Part shown: one piece after another, positions 11,639-22,384 of the stretch
Numbering within the stretch: the stretch's first letter is position 1
Layout of the letters: each line of letters starts with the position of its first letter
Assembly (NCBI GenBank): GCA_022570795.1
Contig: JAKUDP010000017.1
Location: 124,001 to 188,000 of the forward strand
Source: Sphaerulina vaccinii
Lineage: Eukaryota > Ascomycota > Dothideomycetes > Mycosphaerellales > Mycosphaerellaceae
Direction: 5' to 3'
Length of the DNA: 64,000 nucleotides
Program-made: the position numbers and the translations under genes
Notes under the pieces: generated by a model
The model's database searches: none
What the model saw: only the letters and a program-made list of their open reading frames with translations
What the model was told of the DNA's origin: nothing

Positions 11639-11877
11639 CGTATTTCAGAAGTGAACTTCACTGAAGTGTGACATCGCAGTATCTCTAGCTATAGGCTCGC
11701 CAATATCATTGCCAGTATCCTGGTCACATTGCGCCATATCCTGGTCGATGATGTGCGCACCTTGCCGAGCCAATGATGCTATGGGACTGCTTATCGTCCA
11801 CCAACGTATCAAGCAAGCAGTCTTTCTACTCCATACACTCCACTCCGATTCATACCCCAATACGTTCCCTGCTGAGG

Positions 11878-12503
11878 TCACTCTTTCCTGGCCGCACCAC
11901 CAAGCTCCTGATCAGTCGAAGGGGTTGCCAAGTTCTGTCCATTGGTGAAGAATCGAGTCTGCTGACTACTAAGATGTCAGGAATGGTGAACGAAGAAGAA
12001 ATGACGCTATGGCCACTTACCTTGCTACTGTCCTCCTGTGGAACCTCAGCCAGCCGCTTGCTAGCGTTGAGTCTGGTCTTCACTTTGAAGCCACCGCGTG
12101 GCTCCAGAAGTGAAAGTGAACGGTGTCCTGGTCTCCACTCCATCTCGATCATGGCCACCACTTTCTGGGAGCCCTCTGGCTCTGGCTCGTCCATATACCG
12201 CAACTCATCCCAGGCTGCCTTTCTTTTCTTCCAGTTGGACTTCCGAGTAGCAAGTTTCACTTCCGCTGCGGTACGGGTACGGGTCGAATATAGTGAAGTG
12301 ATATTCTTGGATGGCATCTGAAGCTCCATTCGCTTAGTAGGATCTGAGAGTGTACCCCGAGCATAGAAGAGATGCAGGACAGCCTCAGCAGCGCGACGCC
12401 GAGAGGCTGAATAAGCCTGTATATAGTTCTAAAAGCATATCAGTAAGAGACGATGGAAGCAGATGAAGTATGGATGACTGCTCACATAGTCGGCCTGATC
12501 CAT
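11878..12503 (-). CDS. Unknown small basic protein, three exons
   Basis: Exons 12486-12503 (MDQADY), 12021-12428 and 11878-11961. All introns are phase 0 with GTGAGC or GTAAGT donors and TAG or CAG acceptors; the product is 169 aa. Exon 2 starts NYIQAYSASRRRAAEAVLHL and has a basic helix (RKSNWKKRKAAWDELRYM). Exon 3 ends ELGGAARKE. At the second acceptor two CAGs lie in tandem (NAGNAG), so isoforms differing by one Gln are possible. The frames join cleanly, which supports a real gene, but I do not recognise the family. Confidence 0.65.
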
Positions 12504-12985
12504 CTTGGATGTTGATGTTGCGAGTATGGTGATACTTGAAGGAAGGATAAGCAAGATATATGGTGCGAAGTGAGCATGTTGAGGAGCAGAAGTGAAACGA
12601 GGAATGGCGCGAAGTGAGCATATTGAGGAGCGGAAGTGAAACGAGGAAGTGAAATGTTCGTCGAGGGTGAACGAATGTATTGTGCTCATTTCATCAGGAA
12701 CATTAAAGTATCCTGCGCAGCAAACAGGCAGATCACAACAGAAGGCGATCGAAGTGGTTTCTCAGTGCGACAGATGACTACCGAGCAAGCAACAAGCTAT
12801 GGCGGCATGCTTCAACATGCTCAGCTATGCGAATCACGCGCTACGTCTGCGAGGTATGGTCAATCACACGAGCAATGCTGATGATGAAGCAGAGTGCCAT
12901 GCTATACGCAAGTTGCGAGGACGTCCGCAATCTACTACATATCCATCATATCTATCCACCTAAGCACTACCCAACGACAGCCATC
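12504..12985. other. Intergenic with tandem duplication
   Basis: Promoter region shared by two divergent genes. It contains the 44-bp tandem repeat listed separately. A further GAAGTGAAATG echo follows at 12646-12656. Confidence 0.6.
12561..12648. repeat. 44-bp direct tandem repeat, two copies
   Basis: Copy 1 is 12561-12604 and copy 2 is 12605-12648. Both run from TGG(T/C)GCGAAGTGAGCAT to AAACGAGGAA and differ at three positions, all transitions. The repeat lies upstream of the start codons of the two divergent genes. Confidence 0.9.
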
Positions 12986-14551
12986 ATGATGGCGTTCATC
13001 TCGATACTGGCCCTGCTCACTCTCCATCTGTCACTGTTCGGCTGCGTGAGCGAAGGCGCGACACTGCCAGCCTTTAATGGCACACGAAGTCATCATCCAG
13101 CGCCTCGCGGTGGCCACAAGTACAAGCTCGAGGACTACTTCCGTGTTGAGCTGAAAGATCCGAAGGCCCCAGGAAGCTGTCAGAAGTATGAAGAGAAGAT
13201 GCGGGAGTCTTGGGACGAGACCATCGAGCTTTTGACTCTAGCCCGAGATCAGGCAAAGTTGTTGACTACCAAGAAGCCAGGCATCGAGAAGAAGCAAGAA
13301 GCTGCTGAGTGGGTGCGAATCGAACAGACATTTCGAGCACTGTGAGTATAACGGTCGCTCCAACTGTACCGGTCATCATACTCACACACTTGACAGGTTT
13401 GGCAGGTACGATGCGAAGCAGGCGCCAGATAAAGCAGGAAAGATCGTAACCCAAGCACAGCCGGTCTCCAGTATGCAAGCATCATAATCGTGTGACATGT
13501 ACGAAACGTGGCTGACGCGATGTATAGATCAGTTCGAGAAGATGCTCGCAGTGCACCTCAAAGCTAAGAAGAAAGTATACCTACGTTGCGGCGCCGACTT
13601 CATTGTGTATGTAGGGCCTAACACGAAAGATCCAAGAGACGCTGGCACCAAAGAAGAGCATAAATGGCATACCTTTGCGAAACGTAAGCTGATATATTCT
13701 ATCTTTACGCGAGGCTTTCAGCTGATCTATCACAGCTAGTAAAGCACAGGAACCATGTCCCAATGGCGCCTGGATCGCGAAAGGCGAACCCTGGGCCGAC
13801 AGCTTCGTGGAGTGCGAGTACCGGAGACTAGCGCCAGGACTACAACCACCGTCGCGCTGGTGCCTGCCTTCGCACAAGGCGAAGACCACTTTACCGCCAG
13901 CTGCATCAATGCTTGTGTTCTGCCCATGGGCGTTGGACAAGGAGAAGTGGTCTATCAGTTCCATTGCTGCGAATGCTGGAACGCTCGCCAACTACGATAA
14001 CTTCCTAGCATCGACTTGGGTGCACGAGCTGGGTCACTATGGCATGAATTGTAATTGTCAGGACAGTAGAATGGATTGAGCCGCACACTAACGCAGTACA
14101 TAGGGGACGACGAGCCTGCTGTTGATGCCAAAGGCAACAGAATTCGGCCACTTGCTGGCAAGCCAGTCAACACATATGGTTGGGCATTGTCTGTCAATCT
14201 TGGTCAACACGACTCAGCTCGAGCAGTCGTCTCACCAGAAGCTATGTCGTACTTTGCCTCAGCCATATATCTCGATCAGTGGCACTGGGCAAGCGGAGCA
14301 GCGAAGAAGGAGCCCGAGAAGGATGATTTTGATGCGGTCAGACTTGGAGTGTGTCGTTGGAGTGTCCAGCAGCTAACAATGAACAGATCAAGGTGTATCA
14401 AAAGACCTTTGGGAAAGGTGTCGATTGGGCGAGTAGCAGTTCTGATAGCGAGGACAGCGATCCATTCGACTCACGACCTCATCATTCGCCGGTCGATTCG
14501 AGTGGTGATGAACTTTATGAAAGAAGGCGTCGGCGTGCAGTCTTCGTCTGA
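12986..14551 (+). CDS. Secreted protein with HELGH zinc-metalloprotease motif
   Basis: Six exons: 12986-13341, 13397-13470, 13528-13683, 13736-14050, 14104-14348 and 14387-14551, about 436 aa. The last donor is ambiguous. GTGTGT at 14349 leaves a 38-bp intron; GTCAGA at 14337 leaves a 50-bp intron, and both are in frame. The N-terminus is a signal peptide (MMAFISILALLTLHLSLF). The body holds several cysteines (LRCGADF, EPCPNGAW, FVECEY, RWCLP). The active-site-like motif WVHELGHYGMN lies just before intron 4. HExxH is the zinc-binding signature of zincins; downstream acidic residues (DDEPAVDAKGN) could supply the third ligand, as in aspzincins. The tail is Ser/Asp/Arg-rich. Activity is inferred from the motif alone. 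Alternative start at 12989. Confidence 0.72.
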
Positions 14552-14845
14552 GCATCAACTTGACTGCATCAACTTGACTGCTCCCTTAGCAAGGCTGGAG
14601 GTGCAATGGCATGGCACGTAGTTCGTGCCTGGGTTATAATCATCATCAAGCATGATATTGCGAGCATTGCAGTGTGAGAAGAGAAATGGTGTCAGAAGTA
14701 AGCACTTAAGTAATTCATTAGTCAATCCCCTTGAAAATGTAACTCAAATCAAAATATTACTACGCGGAACTACGCGCTGCGCGTCCTCTACATACACTCT
14801 CAGCTACTGTTTCTCCAACGTATACACACTTACAATACCACAACA

Positions 14846-15365
14846 ATGCTCGCCCTCCAACCCTCCAGCAAACAAACCGCCATAATCCCAAACCTCCTCC
14901 CATGCAAAATCGCCCACTCAGGTCCCATACCCACATCCCAACGCCATTGGAACCCCATACCAACAACCTCTTCCAAACCCGAACATCAGAATACACAAGA
15001 AGTACATTTCCGAGGACGAAAGCTCTGCTCCAAAATTGTAAAACTTCCAGAAGGATATACAGGCGTTATGGCGCAGAAGACAGAGCGTAAATTACCACAA
15101 CAAGAACAGCAGGAGGAGCATGAAGAGGATGAGGAGCTAGTACAAGAGGTGAAAGTCTTAGAGACGACTGGAACGTTTGATGAGATTAATGTATGGGCTC
15201 ATGAGGCAGTGCCGGAGGGAGAAGATGTTTATGTTAAGGGGATAGAGGAGTGGATTGGATTTGCTGAGAGTGTGAGTTCTACTGCTTCACATGAGCTGTG
15301 TAGACTTGAGACTGACGAGACTTATACAGATACACGCCTATGATGCGCCTGCAGCAGCGACATGA
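14846..15365 (+). CDS. RNH203: Ribonuclease H2 subunit C
   Basis: Exons 14846-15271 and 15330-15365 (GTGAGT donor, ATACAG acceptor), 153 aa. Seen in order: LLPCKIAHSGPI with RHWNP at the N-terminus, HFRGRKLCSKIVKLPEGYTG in the middle, then the acidic stretch EEHEEDEELVQEV, FDEINVWAHEAVPEGEDVYV and GIEEWIGFAES. Splicing then continues the domain as IHAYDAPAAAT. These are the landmarks of the small non-catalytic subunit that pairs with subunit B in the trimeric enzyme, which removes ribonucleotides from DNA and cuts RNA:DNA hybrids. Reading past the donor gives an unrelated 20-residue tail, so the intron is needed. Confidence 0.92.
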
Positions 15366-15707
15366 AGCGTGGTTGACGGTACGAATGATGAGAGGAAGAC
15401 GAAGATACCCACTGTCACGCATAGTCTAAGTCTGACAGCACGCGCAAGCAAGCAGACTAGCAGAGACACTGAGACAAGGACATGATATGCAAGCCGGGTA
15501 TATTATCGTTCTTTCCTTTCTTTTCTATGATGATTGAGCTACGCATACAGCTCGAGGACCGAGGCGAAAGTCCCAGCACGCGCCTTGTATGGTATCCGCC
15601 ATGATGTTCATCACATCTCCGCCGCCATAGTCCCTGCAATGCTGCTGCTTCTGCCCGAAAGCTCTTTTTCTTCGTAGCACATGTCTGACAAGTGAGATCT
15701 GACTCAA

Positions 15708-16836
15708 TTACAAGAAGTAGTCTGGCGTTCGGCGAGATACCATTGGCTCGCCCGCGCGTGGGCATGGGTCGAATTGTAGGCTGGGATAGAGGATCAGTGG
15801 GTGACATAGTCTGCGACCCGGGCGCAGATACGTACAAGGTGTACTTAAGATGTTCGTCAATCTCCATGATTGCTGCTTGATTTCCACATCGATAGCAGTA
15901 GTTAGGTGCTGTAGTCAAAATCAGTAAATGCCTCAAATGCAGCTCACGCAAGACACGCTCACCCGAGAATATCGTAACCACATTGCGATCCTGGCTCCAG
16001 TTGTATCCTTCCATAACCAGTTGATGCGCTCTTGCCACGAGTGTGAGCCCGTTGTTGTGGTTGAATGCTTCGCTAATGTCCTGTCCGAATGTGTACCCAG
16101 CACCTCTTGGGCTTATTCCCCATCCACATCTGTCATCTGGATCTGACCAGAGTAGATCACACATTGGACCCTCGTGGGGTACTTCTTGAATGCGATCGAG
16201 AGCTCGAATGTTATCCAGTGTATCGATACTAGGCGAAAGACCACCGTGCAAGCAGAAGATCTGGTTGTCGATCAATGCGGTAAGTGGGAGGTAGTCGAAC
16301 AAGTCGGTGAAGAACTTCCAGACATTGGCGTTGCCATACTTGCGGAGGCACTCGTCGTAGAAGCCATAGACTTGCGTGATCTGACGTGACTCGTGGTTAC
16401 CGCGCAGAATGGTGATGCGCTGAGGGTAGCGGATCTTGAGCGCGACCAGAAGGGTCACAGTCTCGACGGAAAAGTATCCACGATCAACGTAGTCACCCAT
16501 GAAGAGGTAGTTGGTGTCTGGATTGGGGCCGCCAATCTTGAAGAGCTCCATCAGGTCGTGAAACTGGCCGTGGATATCGCCGCAGACTGTGACTGGGCAT
16601 TTCACGGGCTGAACATTGGACTCGTCCTGGAGCACTTCTCGCGCTTTCTCGCATAATCGCCTGACATCGTCCTCGGCCAGCTGTTTGCAGGTCATGAGCG
16701 ACTCGATCCAACCATCGAGAGTCGGTATTGTCGGCGGGTCGATTGGCGTGCCCAAGCTATGCTCAATCTTGCCCGCGTCCTCCATTGCCGTATCGCCCAT
16801 CACGGGCTGCTGCCTCAGTGCGGCAGCCTCCGCCAT
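15708..16836 (-). CDS. pphA: Protein phosphatase 2A catalytic subunit
   Basis: Exons 15963-16836, 15836-15908 and 15708-15780, 339 aa. All metallophosphatase signatures are intact: GDIHGQFHD, GDYVDRGYFSVE and LRGNHESRQITQVYGFYDE. Intron 1 splits TIFS/APNYCYRCGN and intron 2 splits KYTF/LQFDP. The correct tail then ends RRTPDYFL, the invariant PP2A terminus whose Leu is carboxymethylated and whose Tyr can be phosphorylated. The N-terminus has about 30 more residues than the animal enzyme, as in other fungi. Known role: the catalytic Ser/Thr phosphatase of PP2A holoenzymes in cell cycle and signalling. The open frame that reads through both introns to 15457 is not the product. Confidence 0.97.
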
Positions 16837-17398
16837 CTTTGCGGTTACAATGCGGTCGGCGGTGCTGTCAGTGGAGCTGGCGAGCGGTGGTGTTCAGACA
16901 CAGGAGGAGCTGTGCCTTAATGGTGGGACTGGGCGCAACGTGGTGAGGTGGGTTCGTCTTGAGGTGAGGAAGTGACGTTCGCGTGGGATCAGGTCAGCTT
17001 TGGCAATCGTGTCGTGGAACTCGTGAGCAGATGTTGCGCGTATTCTGTATGTCGTGGTTTTGTCTTTGATGCTGCGAGGTTCCAAAACAACAGAGATGTT
17101 TCAAACGTCAGAGGCAGGAACGGGACTTGGCGTTTGACACGCGACAGCCCAGAATGCAGAACAGCACAACATTGGCTATCAGGACACGATTACACGACTC
17201 GAAGAATGGTCGAAGAGAACACGATCAATCAGTTATGCAATGTCTACTATATGTAGAAGTGTTGAACCGAAGCAAGCTGCGAACCACCAAGCCGTCACTA
17301 CGAACTTTGAACCACCCCACTCTCCTGTGTGCTGAGAACGATGAGCCTGCACATTACGACCGCAAGTTTAGCTCACTACAAACGCTTGTATCAGCACA
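16837..17398. other. Intergenic, PP2A promoter
   Basis: Promoter of the PP2A gene and 3' end of the F-box/WD40 gene (both minus). Short plus-strand open frames are not supported. Confidence 0.5.
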
Positions 17399-20300
17399 TC
17401 AATACTTCCTGCCCTTGCCCTTGCCGCGAGTACCAGGTAGACCTGGAAATGCGTCCTCTTCTTCCGCAGACTGCTTACTCTGCTCTTCTGCCAGGCTCAA
17501 CTGAATGGCGAAGTCCAGATCATTCATTTCTGCAGCTTGACTTGAGCCCACCAATGCTGGTGAGGGTCTGGGAGACGTCTGCGTAGATGGTGCCCGCTTG
17601 TTCTTTGGTTTCGCGTGCCTGATCGGGATATCGTAGCCCGCAGGTGGCGAGGCGGCCAGGCTCTGGCGAATTGCTTCAGCAATGTCTGCGTCCAGTTCGT
17701 CTTCCGTCTTTGGGGTAGCCTGACGTGGAGAGGGACTCCGTGCCGGAGTGAGATCAACACTGTGATCAGTGCTACTAGCTGCGACGCTGTGAGATGCACT
17801 GGTATCAGAGGCCCGTCGAGCATGGTCCTGCTCAAACTGTTCTTGCGACAGCATTGCAGCATACGCGATCATCTCTTCTTCGCTTCCATCCAGTAGCTCT
17901 GTGCCGAAGCGCCCAGCAAAGCGCTGAGAGTCCTTGCTGCGTTGTTGTTTCTCACGATGAAGCTCGAATTGCTCTGACTCGATATAGTTCTTGAGGTTGC
18001 TACGAGTAGCACCCGAGAAACGTTCCGTGGCAGCATTGCTTCCGCGTTCCGAGCGCCTCAGTCGCCGTTTGTTTGACTTGTACTGGTCTGCGGCAGAGGA
18101 GCTATAGGCCCAGTACAGCAAATGCGTACCCAGAGACACGATACCGCGCAAGACAGTCGGATCCGGGTCGAGTGCGATAGCACCTGCTGCGAACAGGTTG
18201 ATGCCGACACCCTGTGGACTAGCCTGAGCCTGGAGCAACCTGCGACGTGCACGAGAAGAGAACTTGGAGTTGAGTGTGCGAATAGGCTGCATATCCGACG
18301 CGAGCACGTCCCAAGCCTGCACGAGACCATCGTTACCACCATGCACTAAGCACAGAGACGAAAGAGCCAAGCAAGAGATCTCGGGAGAATCAGTGTGTAT
18401 GATGCGCAAAGGGTCGATCGTGTTGATCGAGTCCACTGATCGCGATGTAGGTGCGCGCATGTCCCACAGCATGACAGTACCAAGCTTGGTACCAATAGCG
18501 AACAAGCGAGCTCGTTGACCCGGCACATCTGATGGTGAAGCGGCAGTGTCTGAGCCTGACATTGGGGTGTACGAGGGTGATGAGGTTGTAGACTTGCCAG
18601 AGAAGCCAAGTAGTGGATCCTCAGATGTAGTCTGAGTGGCGAAGGTAGACTGGTCAACGGTCGTAGCCAGTATCTCAACGTGCTTGATACCATTGAAGGA
18701 GTAGTCTGTAGTTCGCCACTCCTCAGTCATCGGCCTAGGTGTAGTAGCTCCATCAAAGTCATCATGGCCCAGAGAGTCGCCAAGACGATCGAAAGAGAAG
18801 CCTGCAACAGGTGCGGTGACTGGCGATGCAGACCCTCCAAACAAGGATGGTGGTGTAGAAGCCTCAGTGCTGGTAGCAGTCAAAGGTGGTGTTGTTGGCG
18901 TCTGCGAGACGGAGTGGTCTTGGACTCGACGACGACTGTAGCGCTTCACGCTGGCAAAGCTGTCCTCTTCCAGTCCGCATTCGAAGACAATGATATTCTC
19001 GCCGGAGTTGTTGCCATCATCACCAGCAAAGTCGACCTCAAGCTTGCGACGCATGTCCCAGCCTGAGCATAAACGCTGAAAGTCCTTGGGTTTCCGTCCA
19101 ACAAAGGCCTCGATTTCATGAGTTTCAGCCGACACTTGTGCAGCGCTCAAGCACATCCCATTCCAGGAAGAACGTGGCGAGTAGCTGCCGTCAACGCTTG
19201 CGTCTGCGTATGGATACAGTTTAGCAATCCGTCTACTTGGCTCCACGGCATTCCAGTACACGGTGCGGCCAGTCTGCCACGCCATACGTTCTATGCCCTC
19301 ATCGTCAAGTCGAGTGCCGCGCTCAAGATGCGGACGTTTGGGAAACTTGGTCGAATAGAAGACCTCACCCAGGGCATTCAGCACTACAGCCCAGATCCGA
19401 TTTTGTGCCATACGCTTCAAGCTGTATTCGTTGTCGATGGCGACTGCGATGATTGGCACTCCGGGACTAAGGACCCAGCGAGCCGTCATCTCGCCACGAT
19501 TGAACCTCTGATTACGAGTGCTGCCGCTGCTTGAAGCACCGAGACTGTATGCCGTGAGTACGCCGAGTGAAGAGCCAGAGAGGAGCCCGATCAGCCCGTC
19601 AGTGAGACTAGGCACGGCTGAGGACTTTGCAATCCACACTGCAGTGACGGCCTCGTTGGTTGAGGCGATCTTGGGGATACCAAGCTCACGTGCGACCATG
19701 GCAGAAGAGAACGTCAGGAAGCGGCCACGCATCTCTTCCGTGGAGCGATAGTATATCATGCCGCCTGGAGAGCCTTCGCCGACAATCATGCCGTATGGCT
19801 GACTGACGCCCATCGAATTTGGTACACCGACCACCTCGCCTGGACCGAGTCCATATTGTGCGTCTCCTGGAAAGCGGTCGGCAAATTGTGGGAACATTTG
19901 AGGATCTGAAAGACCCCAGCTATCGACCTTCGCCGCGGTCGGATCACTGCTAGTGGCAGTGCCAAACTCATCGGCGCCATGCGCGAAGCGAGGAAGTTTT
20001 TTGTTTGACACAGATCCGAAGGTTGCATGAATGTGATTGATCGTCGTGTAGAGCTGCGAGTTGTACATGACCGTGGGAGCAACAGTCTGAGTCCGAGTAG
20101 CATGAGAATTGGCAGCCTGCACCGGCTTGCCACGAGACAAAGATCGCAACAGCCGAGTTCGCATGATGTACTCGCTTCGCCATGATGCCAATGGTGTAAG
20201 ACGCGTAAAAGCGCGTCGTTCGGACTTGATCACAGTCGGAGAATCGCTGTCATCGTCAAGTAAGTCTGCGTTGATAGAGTCCGGCCCAGGAAAGAAGTGT

Positions 20301-20872
20301 GAAAACGCGGTTCGCCATGCATGGGGGCCTGTGACTAGATCATGAAAGCGCTTCGAGACAAGCGAAACAGATGCAAGATCGTTGGGTGCAAGTCGCGCCA
20401 ATGCGTGTGTCAAGACCTCTGCGCAATGTCAGTAAGGTCCATCTTCCACACGCGGTATCCTCAATCACTTACCGTTTGGCAAGTCCTGTATAGGAGAGCG
20501 CTTATCACCGGGACTTCGTGGTTTCTTGATAACCTCAAATACAGGTCCCTCTCTTTTCCTTACAGGTGGTGTAGATGCCTGTTCATATTCCAAGATTCGG
20601 TTGCGCGCCGGAGGCGACGGGGTGTTTCTCGCATTCAATCGCTCGAAAGAATTCGTACTGTCTGCGCCATCATCTGCGCTTTCTTGCAGTGATGCTGCGG
20701 GCGCAGCGTCGAGGGCTGACTGCTCCTCTCCGATTGTCGTCTCTGCACCAGCGGGTGGCAGAGCGACTGCGGGATGGTCATCGTGAAGGAAGCCATGCTG
20801 GGAGGTCGAAGAACTTTGTTCGGTGGAAGTCTGGATCGTGGCTGTTGGAAGTGGTGTGGGCTCTGGAAGCAT
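17399..20872 (-). CDS. F-box protein with WD40-like repeats and C-terminal UIM motifs
   Basis: Exons 20473-20872 and 17399-20418 (GTAAGT donor, GCGCAG acceptor), 1139 aa. The first about 130 residues are Ser/Pro/Ala-rich and disordered. The splice junction completes the F-box (DLPNEVLTHALARLAPNDLA, then SVSLVSKRFHDLV), which would bind Skp1 in an SCF ubiquitin ligase. The central region has WD40-type blades such as LFAIGTKLGTVMLWDMR and CLVHGGNDGLVQAWDVL. The C-terminus has two ubiquitin-interacting motif-like helices, DADIAEAIRQSLAAS and LDFAIQLSLAEEQSKQ. A substrate receptor that also binds ubiquitin is an inference from the domain order. The substrate is unknown. Confidence 0.85.
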
Positions 20873-21489
20873 AAAACGTGTGGAGGTGGTAGCGGAGTAT
20901 CGAAGGACTGAGCCAGTGATGGTTCAGTCGAGGCGCTGGTAGACTTGCGAGTGCGTGTGGCGTGTGGTTGTCGTGTCGAGAGGGCAGAGATGAGATCGGA
21001 AGTGTTAACGTTTGCGTGAGAATCTGGCCTCAGGCATGACAAAGGTGGCAAAAACTGGTGACTTCGAATTGCTCCTTTCACGAACAACATCATCTTCATC
21101 ATGTCTTCTTTCTTCGACGCAGCAGCCTCTGTTGACGGCAATTGAGAGTGTATATGAAGGCGCCATAGCATCACGTCTCCACTGCGCACTTGAACTCACA
21201 AGCACAGCGATGTAGGGGTGACGATATCAAGACATGAAGCTACAGAAATAGTTGCATTGAGGTCTGCTAGCATACACATGACCGGCACATGGTGATTAGA
21301 GCCTAAGGACCGATGCTCCATGCAAGTTTCTCCATTCTCACGAGTCTCTAATCGCTAGGTAGACAAATCAACGAGCAAGCTGAATTCCATCGCAGCATTT
21401 GTCTCCAACACCAAAACCACTGCGCAAGGTCACCCGTTTTCAAATCGTATCAAACCACCCTCTGATCGCAGACCCGTCTCCTCCCATTC
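20873..21489. other. Intergenic, F-box gene promoter
   Basis: Promoter of the F-box/WD40 gene and 3' flank of the secreted Cys protein gene. The open frame 20635-21189 (minus) overlaps exon 1 in another frame and is a shadow. Confidence 0.5.
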
Positions 21490-22062
21490 CTAGTCTTTCT
21501 GCCAAGCCGCCTTCGTGGGCTTAGGAGCCTCCATCCAGAACGCTCCACTCGAGTAATCAACAACGGTTTGATGATTTATCACACCCTGAATTGGTGGCGG
21601 CACCATGGCCACACCCACCCAGCCCTCCTCCCAGCCAGCATCCCAGTCTGCAGGTGGTCTCGCTGGCTCACCTGGGTCCAACCCTTCTTTCATGCACCAG
21701 CACTCCTTTCCTCCAGCAGGCCACCAAGGATTATTGGCTAGCAGGCGACAACGCTTAGCAGGATGACTGGCTCGGCATGGTTCGTCGATGCGTTCCTGGC
21801 GGTAGAAGGCCGCTTCTGGCTTGGGGGCAGCGGTCACAACAACCCCAACGACGGTGGGCGTAGGAAGAATCTGAGTGACAGTTATGTCCGGAGTCGGAGT
21901 CGGTGTGTACATGATGGTCGTGGGTGTAGGTGTCACGAATATGGTCGTAGTTGCTTCGACGTCTCGCCTGTCCTCTAGCTTATCTTTTGCTTGCTCGTGG
22001 CTCGTGGCGAAGACGCCGTGGGTTGCATAGGCAGCTAATGCTGCAGCTGATAAGATCTTCAT
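21490..22062 (-). CDS. Small secreted protein, Thr/Pro-rich with four cysteines
   Basis: Single exon, 190 aa. The N-terminus MKILSAAALAAYATHGVFAT is a signal peptide, followed by a dibasic-rich stretch (KLEDRRDVEA) that could be a Kex2-type site. Next is a Thr/Pro segment (TPTPTTIMYTPTPTPD), probably O-glycosylated, and then a compact domain with CRASHPAKRC and CWC. The C-terminal part is rich in Trp and Pro (NPWWPAGG, DWDAGWEEGWVG). It is typical of small secreted fungal proteins, effector-like in size, but no family is recognised. Confidence 0.75.
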   Translation of the reverse strand: MKILSAAALAAYATHGVFATSHEQAKDKLEDRRDVEATTTIFVTPTPTTIMYTPTPTPDITVTQILPTPTVVGVVVTAAPKPEAAFYRQERIDEPCRASHPAKRCRLLANNPWWPAGGKECWCMKEGLDPGEPARPPADWDAGWEEGWVGVAMVPPPIQGVINHQTVVDYSSGAFWMEAPKPTKAAWQKD

Positions 22063-22384
22063 AGTGCTGCTGTCGATTAGATCGTAAATGGTTGATGTTG
22101 GTGTGGATGTTGAAAGTATAGAATATTTCAGATAAGTGCTGAAGCGAAATATCTATTCGCAAGGCAGCTGGCCTGAAATAATTATGGAGCGTAGCCTTTA
22201 TATCAAGTTTGGTACTGGGTTGTCGAGAAGCGTGGTGATGGCCTTACTTCTGCTTGGTCTGCCAGGTGGCTTGTCCCAGACTTTGATATTTCTGCTATGA
22301 AGGTGTTGACTTCGTGGTTCGGGTATCTATCGTCTATTCCTGGTGCACTACCTGATCTTTAACCCGCATCTTGCTTTTCTCACT
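22063..22384. other. Intergenic, promoter of the secreted Cys protein
   Basis: AT-richer than its flanks; nothing else seen. Confidence 0.45.

Noticed and set aside
10298..14551. Secondary-metabolite cluster around the FAD monooxygenase
   Set aside because: No polyketide synthase, peptide synthetase, terpene cyclase or pathway regulator is nearby; the neighbours are a proteasome factor and RNase H2.
15457..15707. C-terminal extension of PP2A seen when reading through the introns
   Set aside because: Splicing the two introns gives the invariant ending RRTPDYFL with a stop at 15708; the read-through tail is not homologous to any PP2A.
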